Assembly: GCA_023460995.1 (NCBI GenBank)
Contig: JAEWOE010000006.1
Span: forward strand, 186,001-250,000
Direction: 5' to 3'
Length of the DNA: 64,000 bases
Source of the DNA: Bacillota bacterium
GTDB lineage: Bacteria; Bacillota_I; Bacilli_A; RF39; UBA660
Under the pieces are notes generated by a model, which ran no database searches, was not told the origin of the DNA, and was given only the letters and a program-made list of their open reading frames with translations. Shown here piece by piece: positions 10,129 through 18,277 of the stretch. Position 1 is the first letter of the stretch. Every line of letters begins with the position of its first letter. The position numbers and the translations under genes were made by a program.

Positions 10129-10150
10129 AATAATATAAAGGAGAAATTAT

Positions 10151-11014
10151 ATGAAAGATGTTATCATAATTGGAAGTGGTCCTGCGGGTGTTTCACTAGC
10201 TATATATTTAAAAAGAGAAAATTATAATGTAACCGTTCTTACAACTGATAATAGTATCTTAAAAAAAGCTGGCTTTATCGAAAACTATTATGGAGTTGAA
10301 AAAATAAGCGGTGAAGACTTATATGCAATAGGTATTAAACAATTAAAAGACATAGGTGTAGAATTATTAAAAGAAGAGGTTGTTAAAATTGAAAAAACGG
10401 ATTCTTTTAAAGTTTATACAAACTTAGGTGAATATCAATCAAAAGTAGTAGTATTAGCAAATGGTATTTTGCGTACACCATCTGGTATAGCAAATGCTTC
10501 TTCTTATGAAGGAAAAGGTGTCAGTTATTGCGCAACCTGTGATGGTTTCTTCTTTAGAAATAAAAAAATTGCAGTTATAGGTAATGGAAATTTAGCTTAT
10601 GATGAAGCAAAATATTTAAATCAAATTTCTAATAATGTTATCTTACTTACAAATAGTCAAAAGATTACTAGAGATTTTAGCGATTTAAATATTAAGATAA
10701 TTGAGGATAAGATATTAAAAATTAATGGTGATGGGCAAGTAAATGGAATAAGTTTTGAAAATGGTGACACTATAGATATTGATGGTATTTTTATAGCTAC
10801 TGGCGTGGCATCAGCATTAACGTTTAGTAAAACTCTTGGTATAATGATGAATAATAACTATATCAAAGTAAATGAAGATTTTATGACAAATATTTCTGGA
10901 TTATATGCAATAGGCGACGTAATAGGCGGAGTATTGCAAATTGGTAAAGCAGTTGCTGATGGGATAGAAGCTAGCAAAAAAATAAGTAAGTTTATAAAAG
11001 AAGATAACAAATAG
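10151..11014 (+). CDS. trxB: Thioredoxin reductase-like FAD flavoprotein
   Basis: A 287-residue protein with an FAD-binding GSGPAGVSLAIYL at the N-terminus, the redox-active pair in YCATCDGFF (Cys127 and Cys130), a second nucleotide-binding segment IAVIGNGNLAYDEA, and the C-terminal GLYAIGDVIGG that contacts FAD. These are the thioredoxin reductase signatures. In the second dinucleotide fold the last Gly of GxGxxA/G is Leu, and the HRRxxxR motif that grips NADPH phosphate is not evident, so the reductant may not be NADPH. The operon includes a ferredoxin and a thioredoxin, so ferredoxin- or NADH-linked thioredoxin reduction is a fair inference. Confidence 0.88.
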   Translation: MKDVIIIGSGPAGVSLAIYLKRENYNVTVLTTDNSILKKAGFIENYYGVEKISGEDLYAIGIKQLKDIGVELLKEEVVKIEKTDSFKVYTNLGEYQSKVVVLANGILRTPSGIANASSYEGKGVSYCATCDGFFFRNKKIAVIGNGNLAYDEAKYLNQISNNVILLTNSQKITRDFSDLNIKIIEDKILKINGDGQVNGISFENGDTIDIDGIFIATGVASALTFSKTLGIMMNNNYIKVNEDFMTNISGLYAIGDVIGGVLQIGKAVADGIEASKKISKFIKEDNK

Positions 11015-11043
11015 ATCTTTTATAAATAGGAGAAGTGATAAAA

Positions 11044-11319
11044 TTGAAAAAAAGTGTTAAAGAGTATGCAGATATATTTGATGTGTTATCAAACGAAGTA
11101 AGATTATGCATTTTAGTTAATTTATGCAGAAATCATGAAAAGAATGTTGGTAGCTTGCAATCTTGCGCAAAAGCATCACAATCAGTAGTCTCTCAACAAT
11201 TAGCAAAATTAAAGATAATGGGTATTATTACCTCTACTAAAGTAGGTAACGAAGTTTTCTACTCTATTGTAAATAAAAAAATAATAGATATAATTGAAAA
11301 TCTAAAAATAGGTGAGTAA
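11044..11319 (+). CDS. ArsR family regulator
   Basis: TTG at 11044 is preferred: AGGAGA (11028-11033) is 10 nt before it, while an in-frame GTG at 11035 is only 1 nt from it. The 91-residue protein is a winged helix of ArsR type: FDVLSNEVRLCILVNLC, then QSCAKASQSVVSQQLAKLKIMGII and EVFYSIVN. Cysteines in the first helix and before the recognition helix (LCILVNLCRN, LQSCAKASQ) could sense thiol oxidation or metal; that is inference. It is embedded in the thioredoxin operon, 2 bp before the ferredoxin start, and likely autoregulates it. Confidence 0.9.
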   Translation: MKKSVKEYADIFDVLSNEVRLCILVNLCRNHEKNVGSLQSCAKASQSVVSQQLAKLKIMGIITSTKVGNEVFYSIVNKKIIDIIENLKIGE

Positions 11320-11321
11320 CA

Positions 11322-11507
11322 TTGAATGTAGTTGTAATTGAAGAAAAGTGCCCAAAGAACCATAAATGTCCAGCTATAAAGGTTTGCCCAGTTGGAGCAA
11401 TTGTTCAAGAGAATTATAATGCTCCAAAAATAAATAAAGACGTATGCATAAGATGTGGAAAGTGTGTAATGCTTTGCCCTAAGAATGCATTAACGATTAG
11501 TAGATAG
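11322..11507 (+). CDS. Small 4Fe-4S ferredoxin-like protein
   Basis: A 61-residue protein started by TTG at 11322, immediately after arsR, with AGGTGAG overlapping the end of that gene. It has a canonical second cluster motif (Cys42, Cys45, Cys48, Cys52-Pro) and an unusual first group (Cys10-x5-Cys16-x5-Cys22-Pro) where a typical 2[4Fe-4S] ferredoxin has CxxCxxCxxxCP. Electron carriage is expected; the altered first motif makes a second complete cluster uncertain. Its place between thioredoxin reductase and thioredoxin suggests a role in supplying or sensing electrons for that system. Confidence 0.85.
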   Translation: MNVVVIEEKCPKNHKCPAIKVCPVGAIVQENYNAPKINKDVCIRCGKCVMLCPKNALTISR

Positions 11508-11518
11508 GAGAAATAAAA

Positions 11519-11833
11519 ATGATTAAACATATTAATAGTAAAGATTTTGAGAATGAAGTTTTAAATAATACTAAACCAGTATTAGTTGACTTCTATGCTG
11601 ATTGGTGTGGTCCATGTAAGATGGTAGCGCCAATATTAGAGAAAATAAGTAATGAACATAATGAGTTTGACATAGTAAAAGTGAATGTTGATGATAATCA
11701 AGATTTAGCAGTAAAGTATGGTGTTATGTCTATTCCAACAATGGCTGTATTTAAAAACGGTCAAGTTGTAAATGGAATGGTAGGTTTTTCTGATGAAGCA
11801 ACAATAATTAATTTAGTAAATAATGAAAAATAA
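11519..11833 (+). CDS. trxA: Thioredoxin
   Basis: A 104-residue thioredoxin with the active site WCGPCK (Cys30 and Cys33) in VDFYADWCGPCK, the conserved cis-proline segment YGVMSIPTMAVFKNG, and normal length. It reduces protein disulfides in the cytoplasm, recharged by the reductase at the head of the operon. AGGAG lies 8 nt before the ATG. The gene ends at a strong terminator, so it is the last in the four-gene operon. Confidence 0.97.
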   Translation: MIKHINSKDFENEVLNNTKPVLVDFYADWCGPCKMVAPILEKISNEHNEFDIVKVNVDDNQDLAVKYGVMSIPTMAVFKNGQVVNGMVGFSDEATIINLVNNEK

Positions 11834-11857
11834 ATCACATTCATTGTGATTTTTTTT
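11832..11857 (+). terminator. Terminator of the thioredoxin operon
   Basis: An 8-bp perfect stem (11832-11839 with 11845-11852), a 5-nt loop and an eight-base T run, overlapping the trxA stop. Confidence 0.92.
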
Positions 11858-11911
11858 ATTAATTAAATTGAATAAAATTTCTTGACTTATGTTAACAATA
11901 GTGACTATTGA

Positions 11912-11940
11912 TTGACTTTTTATTATTCTTAGGATAATAT
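11912..11940 (+). promoter_or_regulatory. Promoter of the 11989-12770 pair
   Basis: TTGACT (11912-11917), 17 bp, TAATAT (11935-11940), 48 bp before the next start codon. Confidence 0.65.
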
Positions 11941-11988
11941 TTAATTATAGTATATTATATAATAAATATTTACATAGGAGGTATAGGT

Positions 11989-12300
11989 TTGAAGAAGAAT
12001 AAATTCATTATACTAGTCATTAGTATTGTAATATTATTGTTACTGGCATTATCATTAATATATATTTTCTTTATATATGAAAGTGATGAAGATTTATTAA
12101 ACGATCTTGAAGAAAACATTAATATAGTTGATGAAAATATAGATAAGAATGACCAAAATGACTCGGAATTTTTTACCGAAATAAATGAAAGTATAACTGA
12201 TGATCAAGAGTCTGTAGATGAATTACAAACAAGCATTGATTCAATACTAGATAGTTTAGATGAAATAGAAACCGTTGAAAGTAAATTTTTAATTGAGTAA
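11989..12300 (+). CDS. Small membrane-anchored acidic protein, unknown
   Basis: A 103-residue protein with a TTG start and AGGAGGT 6 nt upstream. It has one strong N-terminal membrane helix (about residues 5-30) and then an acidic, Asp/Glu-rich tail with heptad-like spacing (VDELQTSIDSILDSLDEIE), probably a short coiled coil outside the membrane. I do not recognise a family. It is 11 bp from the next gene, a secreted coiled-coil protein, so the two may act together at the cell surface. Confidence 0.7.
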   Translation: MKKNKFIILVISIVILLLLALSLIYIFFIYESDEDLLNDLEENINIVDENIDKNDQNDSEFFTEINESITDDQESVDELQTSIDSILDSLDEIETVESKFLIE

Positions 12301-12311
12301 GGAGAAAAAGA

Positions 12312-12770
12312 ATGAAAAAGGTTTTATTAGGTATATTACTTTGTTGTCTACTTATGGCAACACCTGTTTTAGCAGCTAACCCTTCATCAAATGGTTTAGA
12401 TAGTAACAAAAATGAGAATGTTGTTTCAGCAAGTGAAAAAAGGGTAACAATAAGAACTCAAGCACAGGAATTAAAACAATTAAGATCTGATTTAAAAGCA
12501 AAAGTTAAAGAGAAAAAACTCTTAATTGAACAATATCGCAATTTAGAAAAGTTAACAGATGAGCAAAGGGGACAAGTAAAAGCACTGATTAAATCAATGA
12601 AGATAGTGCAGGAAAAGTTAGGAAGTATTTATCAAAATGCAGTATCAAATATACAAAAATACAAAAAAGATACATCTACAAACAAATTAACAGGTTTAGA
12701 TTTAGTTATAACATCGCAACAAGAAAGAATAAATTTATTAAAAGAAGCAATAGCTGAACTTGAAAAATAA
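12312..12770 (+). CDS. Secreted coiled-coil protein, unknown
   Basis: A 152-residue protein with a classic signal peptide ending VLAANP, probably cut near residue 21. The remainder is charged and helical with heptads (QAQELKQLRSDLKAKVKEKK, INLLKEAIAELEK). It recalls small periplasmic/exported helical proteins but I cannot name a family. GGAG precedes the ATG by 8 nt. It is the second gene of a short operon that ends in a strong terminator. Confidence 0.75.
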   Translation: MKKVLLGILLCCLLMATPVLAANPSSNGLDSNKNENVVSASEKRVTIRTQAQELKQLRSDLKAKVKEKKLLIEQYRNLEKLTDEQRGQVKALIKSMKIVQEKLGSIYQNAVSNIQKYKKDTSTNKLTGLDLVITSQQERINLLKEAIAELEK

Positions 12771-12794
12771 AAGATCATATGATCTTTTATTTTC
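12767..12794. terminator. Terminator, near-perfect palindrome
   Basis: A symmetrical hairpin spanning 12767-12790 (AAAAGATC pairing with GATCTTTT) followed by T-rich sequence. Confidence 0.85.
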
Positions 12795-12862
12795 ATAATA
12801 TTTAATATTTTGATATAATCATATAAGAAATAACTTATATATGGAATAGAAGAGGTATAAGA

Positions 12863-14419
12863 ATGAAAAAATATTTAGTCATATTATTAGCAATAATTTC
12901 AATATTATTAATATTACTTACTTCTTTTAAAAACGATGATTTTACAATTGTTTCATACGGTAATCAAAATAGTAAAGCACAAGTTAAGAAAGTATATAAT
13001 TTAAGTGAAAATGAAATTTCTAGACGATATAGTGAATATGATTTTTTAAAAATAGACAAAATCTTATATAATAAAAAAATAAGTTATAAGGAACTTAAAG
13101 ATATTATTGCTAAAAGCAATAAAAATAGCTTTAAATACGGTATCAGCTTTGATGAAAATTTTAATAACATCTTACTAAGTGAAGAGATAAATTCAAATAA
13201 TATTATTGATTATAATACGGGATATCTTGAATTATCTAGTATTAATAAAGTTTTAATTAGTAAAGGCAAAATTTTAATTAGCTTGCCAAAATATTTATAT
13301 GTTTTTGAAACAAAAAGTGAATTTTATGATAAAGGATATATCGAATTAAAAAACGTTGATGGTTATAATATTAGAAATAGTGCTCTAGGCAATATTTCTG
13401 ACATAATTAATAGTTCTTCTATGACTTTAGCTAATATGGTTAAGCAAAATGGCAAATATATATATGGCTATAATGCAAGTGAAGGTACTGAATTACTTGA
13501 CTACAACATTCTTAGACATGCAGGCAGTACATGGAGTCTGATACTTAATTATCAAATTAATCCTAGTAAAAAATTAGCTAGCGCAATTAAAAATTCTATT
13601 AAATATATAATAGATAATAATTTAATATATAAAGATGGTAATAGGGCTTACGTATATGAAGAAGAGAGTAATGAAATCAAATTGGGTGGGAATGCTTTAA
13701 CTTTATTAATGCTTTCCGAATATATGTCTACGTTTAGTGATTACAAATATTTGGATATTGCTAATCAAATAGCTAGTGCAATAATTAGTTTTCAAAATAA
13801 AGATGGAAGTTTTATTCATGTACTAAAAAAAAATCTAGCTATTAAGGATGAATATCGAACAGTATATTATGATGGAGAGGCTACTTACTCACTCTTAAAA
13901 TTATATGGAATAACTAAAGAAATATCTTATATAGAGTCTGTAGAAAAGAGTTTTGATTATTTTATTAATAATAGTTATGAAAATTATCACGATCACTGGC
14001 TAGCTCATTCACTTGATGAATATTCAAAATATAAAGTAAATGAAAAATTTGTTTCTTTTGCACTACTAAACTACACATATAATAGCGATTATGTTATATC
14101 ATTAAATTTATTTAATCCTACTGGATTAGAATTACTCACATCTACGTATAGTCTATATAATCGATTATCTAAAACAAATAGAGAATTATTTCAAGATTTT
14201 AATGCAAGTAAACTAATGTCTGATATAGAAAATAGAACTACATATTTGTTAGAACGTTATATATATCCTGAAGTTGCTATGTACTTTGAAAACCCAAAAC
14301 TTACTTTAAATTCTTTTTATAGTAAAGAAGATGAATTTCGACTTAGAATAGATGATTTGCAACATTCTATAGTAGGTTTATTGGCCTATTATAATCTATT
14401 GAAAGAAAACAACACATAA
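12863..14419 (+). CDS. Membrane-anchored protein with helical-toroid-like domain
   Basis: A 518-residue protein with an N-terminal signal/anchor helix (residues 4-22). From about residue 190 it has repeated helix pairs with motifs LRHAGSTWSLILNY, KLGGNALTLLMLSEY, YDGEATYSLLKLY and HDHWLAHSLDEYSK. Aromatic and acidic residues at these repeats suggest an alpha/alpha toroid, as in glycosidases and related carbohydrate-active enzymes. Asp/Glu and His in YDGEAT and DHWLAH may line an active site. This is a fold guess from the pattern; no family is claimed. AGAGGT lies before the ATG and the gene appears to be monocistronic. Confidence 0.68.
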   Translation: MKKYLVILLAIISILLILLTSFKNDDFTIVSYGNQNSKAQVKKVYNLSENEISRRYSEYDFLKIDKILYNKKISYKELKDIIAKSNKNSFKYGISFDENFNNILLSEEINSNNIIDYNTGYLELSSINKVLISKGKILISLPKYLYVFETKSEFYDKGYIELKNVDGYNIRNSALGNISDIINSSSMTLANMVKQNGKYIYGYNASEGTELLDYNILRHAGSTWSLILNYQINPSKKLASAIKNSIKYIIDNNLIYKDGNRAYVYEEESNEIKLGGNALTLLMLSEYMSTFSDYKYLDIANQIASAIISFQNKDGSFIHVLKKNLAIKDEYRTVYYDGEATYSLLKLYGITKEISYIESVEKSFDYFINNSYENYHDHWLAHSLDEYSKYKVNEKFVSFALLNYTYNSDYVISLNLFNPTGLELLTSTYSLYNRLSKTNRELFQDFNASKLMSDIENRTTYLLERYIYPEVAMYFENPKLTLNSFYSKEDEFRLRIDDLQHSIVGLLAYYNLLKENNT

Positions 14420-14523
14420 AACCTAATTTGTTAAAAGAATAAAACTTAATTATTATTTTAAAATAACTTTAAAAAAATAATATATTTTGATATAATTATT
14501 TGTATAAGATAGGAGCGATATAA

Positions 14524-15159
14524 ATGAATAAACAAGGGTTAAGTCCAAAGTTAGATTCTGAAAAAATATTATATATTGTAATTTTAATCATAATCGCAAT
14601 TTTTATATTTAATATGAAAGGAGTCTATAGTCTAATAGCTAAAATTCGAACAGGAGAACTATTTCCAAAACAAGAAGTTGTTACTGAGCAACCTACAGAT
14701 AATGATGATGATGAAGAGGAAGAAGAACCTGTTGAACAATATGAAGTATTAAAACCTATAGGTAATGAAAAGGTAACATGTAAGACTACTGTAAGTAGTG
14801 CAACGGGATCAAAAGTAACAAAGATATATTTATATTATACTGAAGACAAATTAATGAGTTTAGATGAACAAGTTAGTTATGAAGGCATAAGTGATGAATA
14901 TACCAACTATATTTATTCTGAAAGAAAAAAATATGAAAAAAGAAAATCAGATAATATAAACTTAAAAGGTTATAGTGTAGTAACAACATTAAGTGGAACA
15001 TTATCATTAGCTACATCAACAGTAGTAGACTTATCAAAAGTTGAATTAGCAAAAATAACTATTAGTGATACTGATGGAATTGGTTTATACGGGGTATATA
15101 ATCAAGCTATAAATGAAGCAGTAGTTCAGTATGCTTCTATGGGATATGAATGTGAGTGA
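14524..15159 (+). CDS. Single-pass membrane protein with acidic linker, unknown
   Basis: A 211-residue protein: a short cytoplasmic head, one membrane helix (about residues 18-37), an acidic stretch NDDDEEEEEPVEQY, and an extracytoplasmic domain of about 130 residues with two cysteines (CKTTV and the C-terminal YECE) that could form a disulfide. It ends with TGA, which shows TGA is a stop here. It lies 5 bp before the next gene; both look like surface or envelope proteins. No family recognised. Confidence 0.7.
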   Translation: MNKQGLSPKLDSEKILYIVILIIIAIFIFNMKGVYSLIAKIRTGELFPKQEVVTEQPTDNDDDEEEEEPVEQYEVLKPIGNEKVTCKTTVSSATGSKVTKIYLYYTEDKLMSLDEQVSYEGISDEYTNYIYSERKKYEKRKSDNINLKGYSVVTTLSGTLSLATSTVVDLSKVELAKITISDTDGIGLYGVYNQAINEAVVQYASMGYECE

Positions 15160-15164
15160 TATAA

Positions 15165-15707
15165 ATGGATACTAAACAAGAAAATTTAGGAGAAGCAGTA
15201 GTTCCTACTTCGCAAGGAGATATTATAAATGAAGTTCCAAATGCGGAACAGACAAATTTAAATTATGATTTCAATTTTGGGAATCAAACTAATCAAGTTG
15301 CACCAGTGGGAGTTAACCAAGAAGAAGTACCAACTATTCAAAGTACTGCTGTTGCTGATCCAGCAATTGGGAAAGTAAACCCTAATCCAGTTATGCCAGA
15401 AAATATAGTGCCAATAGATATAGATACAGCAGCTGGAGCTACAGCTATAAAAGTACCAGAAGCACCAGTAGCAACTCCTGTTGTGCAATCAACAATAAGA
15501 ACATCTGGTACAGCCACAGAAGAAGAAATAGTAATAGACGCAAGCAAACAGACTGCTGAAGTCTTAGATGAATTTGCTATTACAATGGATGCAAATGCTG
15601 AAAAAATAAAAAACAAAAAGAATAACATATTTATTGGCGTTGTATTTGGAGTAATTATATTATTTATATTACTTTTAAAAGTAATTATTAACATAGTGGG
15701 ATATTAA
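15165..15707 (+). CDS. Tail-anchored Pro/Val/Thr-rich protein, unknown
   Basis: A 180-residue protein whose first 150 residues are low-complexity, rich in Pro, Val, Ala, Thr and Gln, followed by a single C-terminal membrane helix (IFIGVVFGVIILFILLLKV) and a very short tail. This is a tail-anchored arrangement with a long disordered cytoplasmic region. It is the downstream partner of the membrane protein at 14524, with 5 bp between them, and the pair ends in an 11-bp terminator. Function unknown. Confidence 0.7.
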   Translation: MDTKQENLGEAVVPTSQGDIINEVPNAEQTNLNYDFNFGNQTNQVAPVGVNQEEVPTIQSTAVADPAIGKVNPNPVMPENIVPIDIDTAAGATAIKVPEAPVATPVVQSTIRTSGTATEEEIVIDASKQTAEVLDEFAITMDANAEKIKNKKNNIFIGVVFGVIILFILLLKVIINIVGY

Positions 15708-15735
15708 TAAAAGGACATAGTCCTTTTATTTTTAA
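15706..15735. terminator. Terminator after the 14524-15707 pair
   Basis: An 11-bp perfect stem (15706-15716 with 15720-15730), ATA loop and T-rich tail. Confidence 0.9.
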
Positions 15736-15897
15736 TAAGTTTATTTTAATATTAAAATTAAGATGAATCATGTTATAATATTAAATAATTATTCTTATGC
15801 GCTTCGTATATGGATATGAATAATAATTAAACATATTTCTTTATATATATTTAATTAATTATTGAAAGATGAAATTTTTACTAGGAGGTAAAATAAG

Positions 15898-17019
15898 ATG
15901 ATATATTTAGATTATGCAGCTAATACACCTGTTGAAAAAGAAGTTATAGATGCTTTTTATCAAGCAACTGTTAAATATTATGCTAATCCTAATTCTGTTC
16001 ATAAATTGGGATTAGAAGCGAAAGAACTACTTGATTTGGCAACAGAAAATATTTCTAAGAGATTAAATGTTTTACCAGAAGAAATAATATATACTAGTGG
16101 ATCAACTGAGTCAAATAATTTAGTAATTAAAGGTGTTTGTGAGCGATACAAAAATAAAGGAAAGCATGTAATTATAAGTTCTTTAGAGCATAATTCTATT
16201 ATTGCTTCTGCTACAAATATGCAAGAATTAGGTTTTGAAGTAGATTTACTTTCTGTTAATAAAAATGGACTGGTAGATTTAGATGAACTAAAAAAGATGA
16301 TTCGAAATGATACCATTTTAGTAAGTGTATGTGCAGTTGATAGTGAACTTGGTATAATACAGCCAATTTATGAAATAAAAGATATAGTTAAACAAAACTC
16401 AAATTGCTTATTTCATACAGATGCTACACAAGCAATAGGAAAAATAAAAATTGATATTAGTGACATAGATTTGGTTACTTTAGCACCTCATAAATTCTAT
16501 GGTTTAAATGGAATAGGTGCTTTAATAAAAAAGAAAAATATTAGTTTAAAACCGCAAATATCTGGAGGAAAAAGTACTACAATTTATAGAAGTGGAACTC
16601 CAGTATTAGGAAATGTAGTAGCATTTAGTAAGGCTCTTGATTGTGCATTAGATAACTTAGATTCAAGAATAAACTATGTAACTAAACTTAATAAAATGGT
16701 TAGAGAAAGAATGCTACAGTATCCTCTAGTTTGTATAAATAGTCCAGTAGATTCTATCCCTTATACTTTAAATATAAGTGTTAAGGGAATTAAATCTAGT
16801 AAGTTTGTTGAAGCGTTACAAAATTATGAAGTATATATATCTGCTAAAACATCTTGTTGTCCAGAAAATACACCATCTAAAATGGTATACGCTGTAAGTA
16901 AAGATAAAAGTCTTTCAACAACTTCATTAAGAATTAGTCTTTCACATTTAACAACAGAAGAAGAATTAAATCAATTTTTTAATATATTTGATATATGTTA
17001 TAAGGAGTTAGTAAAATAA
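15898..17019 (+). CDS. Cysteine desulfurase (NifS/IscS class)
   Basis: A 373-residue PLP enzyme. It starts MIYLDYAANTPVEKEV, has YTSGSTESNN, ISSLEHNS, the PLP aspartate in HTDATQAIGK, the Schiff-base lysine in LAPHKFYGLNGIG, and the loop cysteines in AKTSCCPENTPS. It removes sulfur from cysteine as an enzyme persulfide and passes it to acceptors. The next gene, a PP-loop sulfurtransferase of TtcA type, starts 2 bp downstream, so this desulfurase probably feeds tRNA thiolation. AGGAGG is 10 nt before the ATG. The leader contains a bulged inverted repeat (about 15787-15830). Confidence 0.95.
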   Translation: MIYLDYAANTPVEKEVIDAFYQATVKYYANPNSVHKLGLEAKELLDLATENISKRLNVLPEEIIYTSGSTESNNLVIKGVCERYKNKGKHVIISSLEHNSIIASATNMQELGFEVDLLSVNKNGLVDLDELKKMIRNDTILVSVCAVDSELGIIQPIYEIKDIVKQNSNCLFHTDATQAIGKIKIDISDIDLVTLAPHKFYGLNGIGALIKKKNISLKPQISGGKSTTIYRSGTPVLGNVVAFSKALDCALDNLDSRINYVTKLNKMVRERMLQYPLVCINSPVDSIPYTLNISVKGIKSSKFVEALQNYEVYISAKTSCCPENTPSKMVYAVSKDKSLSTTSLRISLSHLTTEEELNQFFNIFDICYKELVK

Positions 17020-17020
17020 T

Positions 17021-17851
17021 ATGGATAAAGACAAAGAGATAGAAAGAAGCATTATTAAAAAGTATCGAAAAGAAATATGGTCAAGATTTGTTAAAGCGGT
17101 AAAAGATTATCACTTAATAAATGATAATGATAAAATAATGGTTTGTATTTCTGGAGGAAAAGATTCGTTTTTAATGGCTAAATGTGTTCAAGAATTACAA
17201 AGACATAGTGATGTTAAATTTGAGGCTAGATATGTAGTAATGAATCCAGGATATAATGATTATAATAGAGATTTTATAATGGATAATGCTAAGATATTAA
17301 ATATACCTATTGAAGAATTCAAAACTGATATATTCGATGTTGTATCCACTGTTGAATCAAAAAGTCCGTGCTATCTATGCGCTAAAATGCGTAGAGGTTA
17401 TTTATATAATAGAGCAAAGGAAATTGGATGTAATAAAATTGCTCTAGGGCATCATTTTGATGATGTAATAGAAACTACTTTACTTAGTATGTTTTATGGT
17501 TCAGAATATAAGACAATGTTACCAAAATTACATAGTGATAATTTTGAAGGAATAGAATTAATTCGCCCAATGTATTTGGTTAAAGAACAAGATATACTAG
17601 CTTGGAAAAGAAGTAATGATTTAACTTTTATTAATTGTGCTTGCAGATTTACTGAAGGATGTTCGCTTATTAATGATGGAACAAGTAAAAGAAAAGAAAT
17701 GAAAGAATTAGTAAAGCAGTTAAGAAAAGTAAATCCTAATGTAGACAAGAATATATTTACAAGTCTTGATAACGTTAATTTAAATTGTATTCTTGGTTAT
17801 AAAAAAGATGGAGAATATCATAGTTTCTTAGATGAATATGATAATAAATAA
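17021..17851 (+). CDS. TtcA-like PP-loop tRNA sulfurtransferase
   Basis: A 276-residue protein with the PP-loop MVCISGGKDSFLMAK (ATP pyrophosphatase), a cysteine pair in SPCYLCAKMRRGYLYN, a later Cys in the INCACRFTEGC segment, and the LGHHFDDVIETTLLSMFYG motif of the TtcA/TtuA family. Such enzymes thiolate tRNA using a 4Fe-4S cluster and sulfur from a cysteine desulfurase, here encoded just upstream. The exact tRNA position is not evident. The gene ends at a strong terminator. Confidence 0.88.
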   Translation: MDKDKEIERSIIKKYRKEIWSRFVKAVKDYHLINDNDKIMVCISGGKDSFLMAKCVQELQRHSDVKFEARYVVMNPGYNDYNRDFIMDNAKILNIPIEEFKTDIFDVVSTVESKSPCYLCAKMRRGYLYNRAKEIGCNKIALGHHFDDVIETTLLSMFYGSEYKTMLPKLHSDNFEGIELIRPMYLVKEQDILAWKRSNDLTFINCACRFTEGCSLINDGTSKRKEMKELVKQLRKVNPNVDKNIFTSLDNVNLNCILGYKKDGEYHSFLDEYDNK

Positions 17852-17883
17852 AAAGATAAATACAATATGTATTTATCTTTTTT
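17851..17883. terminator. Strong terminator
   Basis: A 13-bp perfect stem (17851-17863 with 17869-17881), 5-nt loop, T run. It can also serve the opposite-strand gene that ends at 17891. Confidence 0.93.
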
Positions 17884-17890
17884 ATATAAT

Positions 17891-18193
17891 TTATTTTTGT
17901 ACAGATAACTTAATTATTAAATCCATATTATCATCCTTTGCAATAATGTTCTTATGTGATTCTCCACATTTTTGACATCTATATATGATTTTATATGTAT
18001 CTTTAAATTTTTCTATTCCTACCGGTTCTAACAATCCTAAACATGTGTTACTCCTATCTCCTGGCAAGATATCCACATGTTTTGAATATAAACATCTTGG
18101 ACAGTGATCACGCGCTGTATAATTCAACTTTTCCACAGTATAATCACAGTTTTCACATATAAAGTTTTCATCTATCATAGTAAATTTTTTCAA
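17891..18193 (-). CDS. RNHCP domain zinc-binding protein
   Basis: A 100-residue protein if the TTG at 18193 (preceded by GGTGAT) is used; an upstream ATG at 18229 has no ribosome site and overlaps a likely -10 element. It contains FICENCDYTV, RDHCPRCLYSKHVDILPGDR, and YRCQKCGESH: three CxxC-type zinc knuckles in the RNHCP arrangement. The family is widespread in Firmicutes and of unknown function; nucleic-acid binding is a common guess. It is divergent from scpA. Confidence 0.85.
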   Translation of the reverse strand: MKKFTMIDENFICENCDYTVEKLNYTARDHCPRCLYSKHVDILPGDRSNTCLGLLEPVGIEKFKDTYKIIYRCQKCGESHKNIIAKDDNMDLIIKLSVQK

Positions 18194-18277
18194 ACTAATC
18201 ACCGAACTAATTATATCATATCTGTTCAAAATAAAGAAATAATATGGTATAATTAATTAGACTTGGAAGTGAATATT

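Noticed and set aside
15258..15694. Two minus-strand frames across the tail-anchored protein gene
   Set aside because: Low-complexity mirror images of the real gene without start signals; the plus-strand gene has a membrane helix and operon spacing.
15790..15830. Purine-riboswitch-like string upstream of cysteine desulfurase (TTCGTATA then GGATATG)
   Set aside because: The second half of the purine aptamer core (TCTACC and closing stems) is absent; only a bulged inverted repeat remains.
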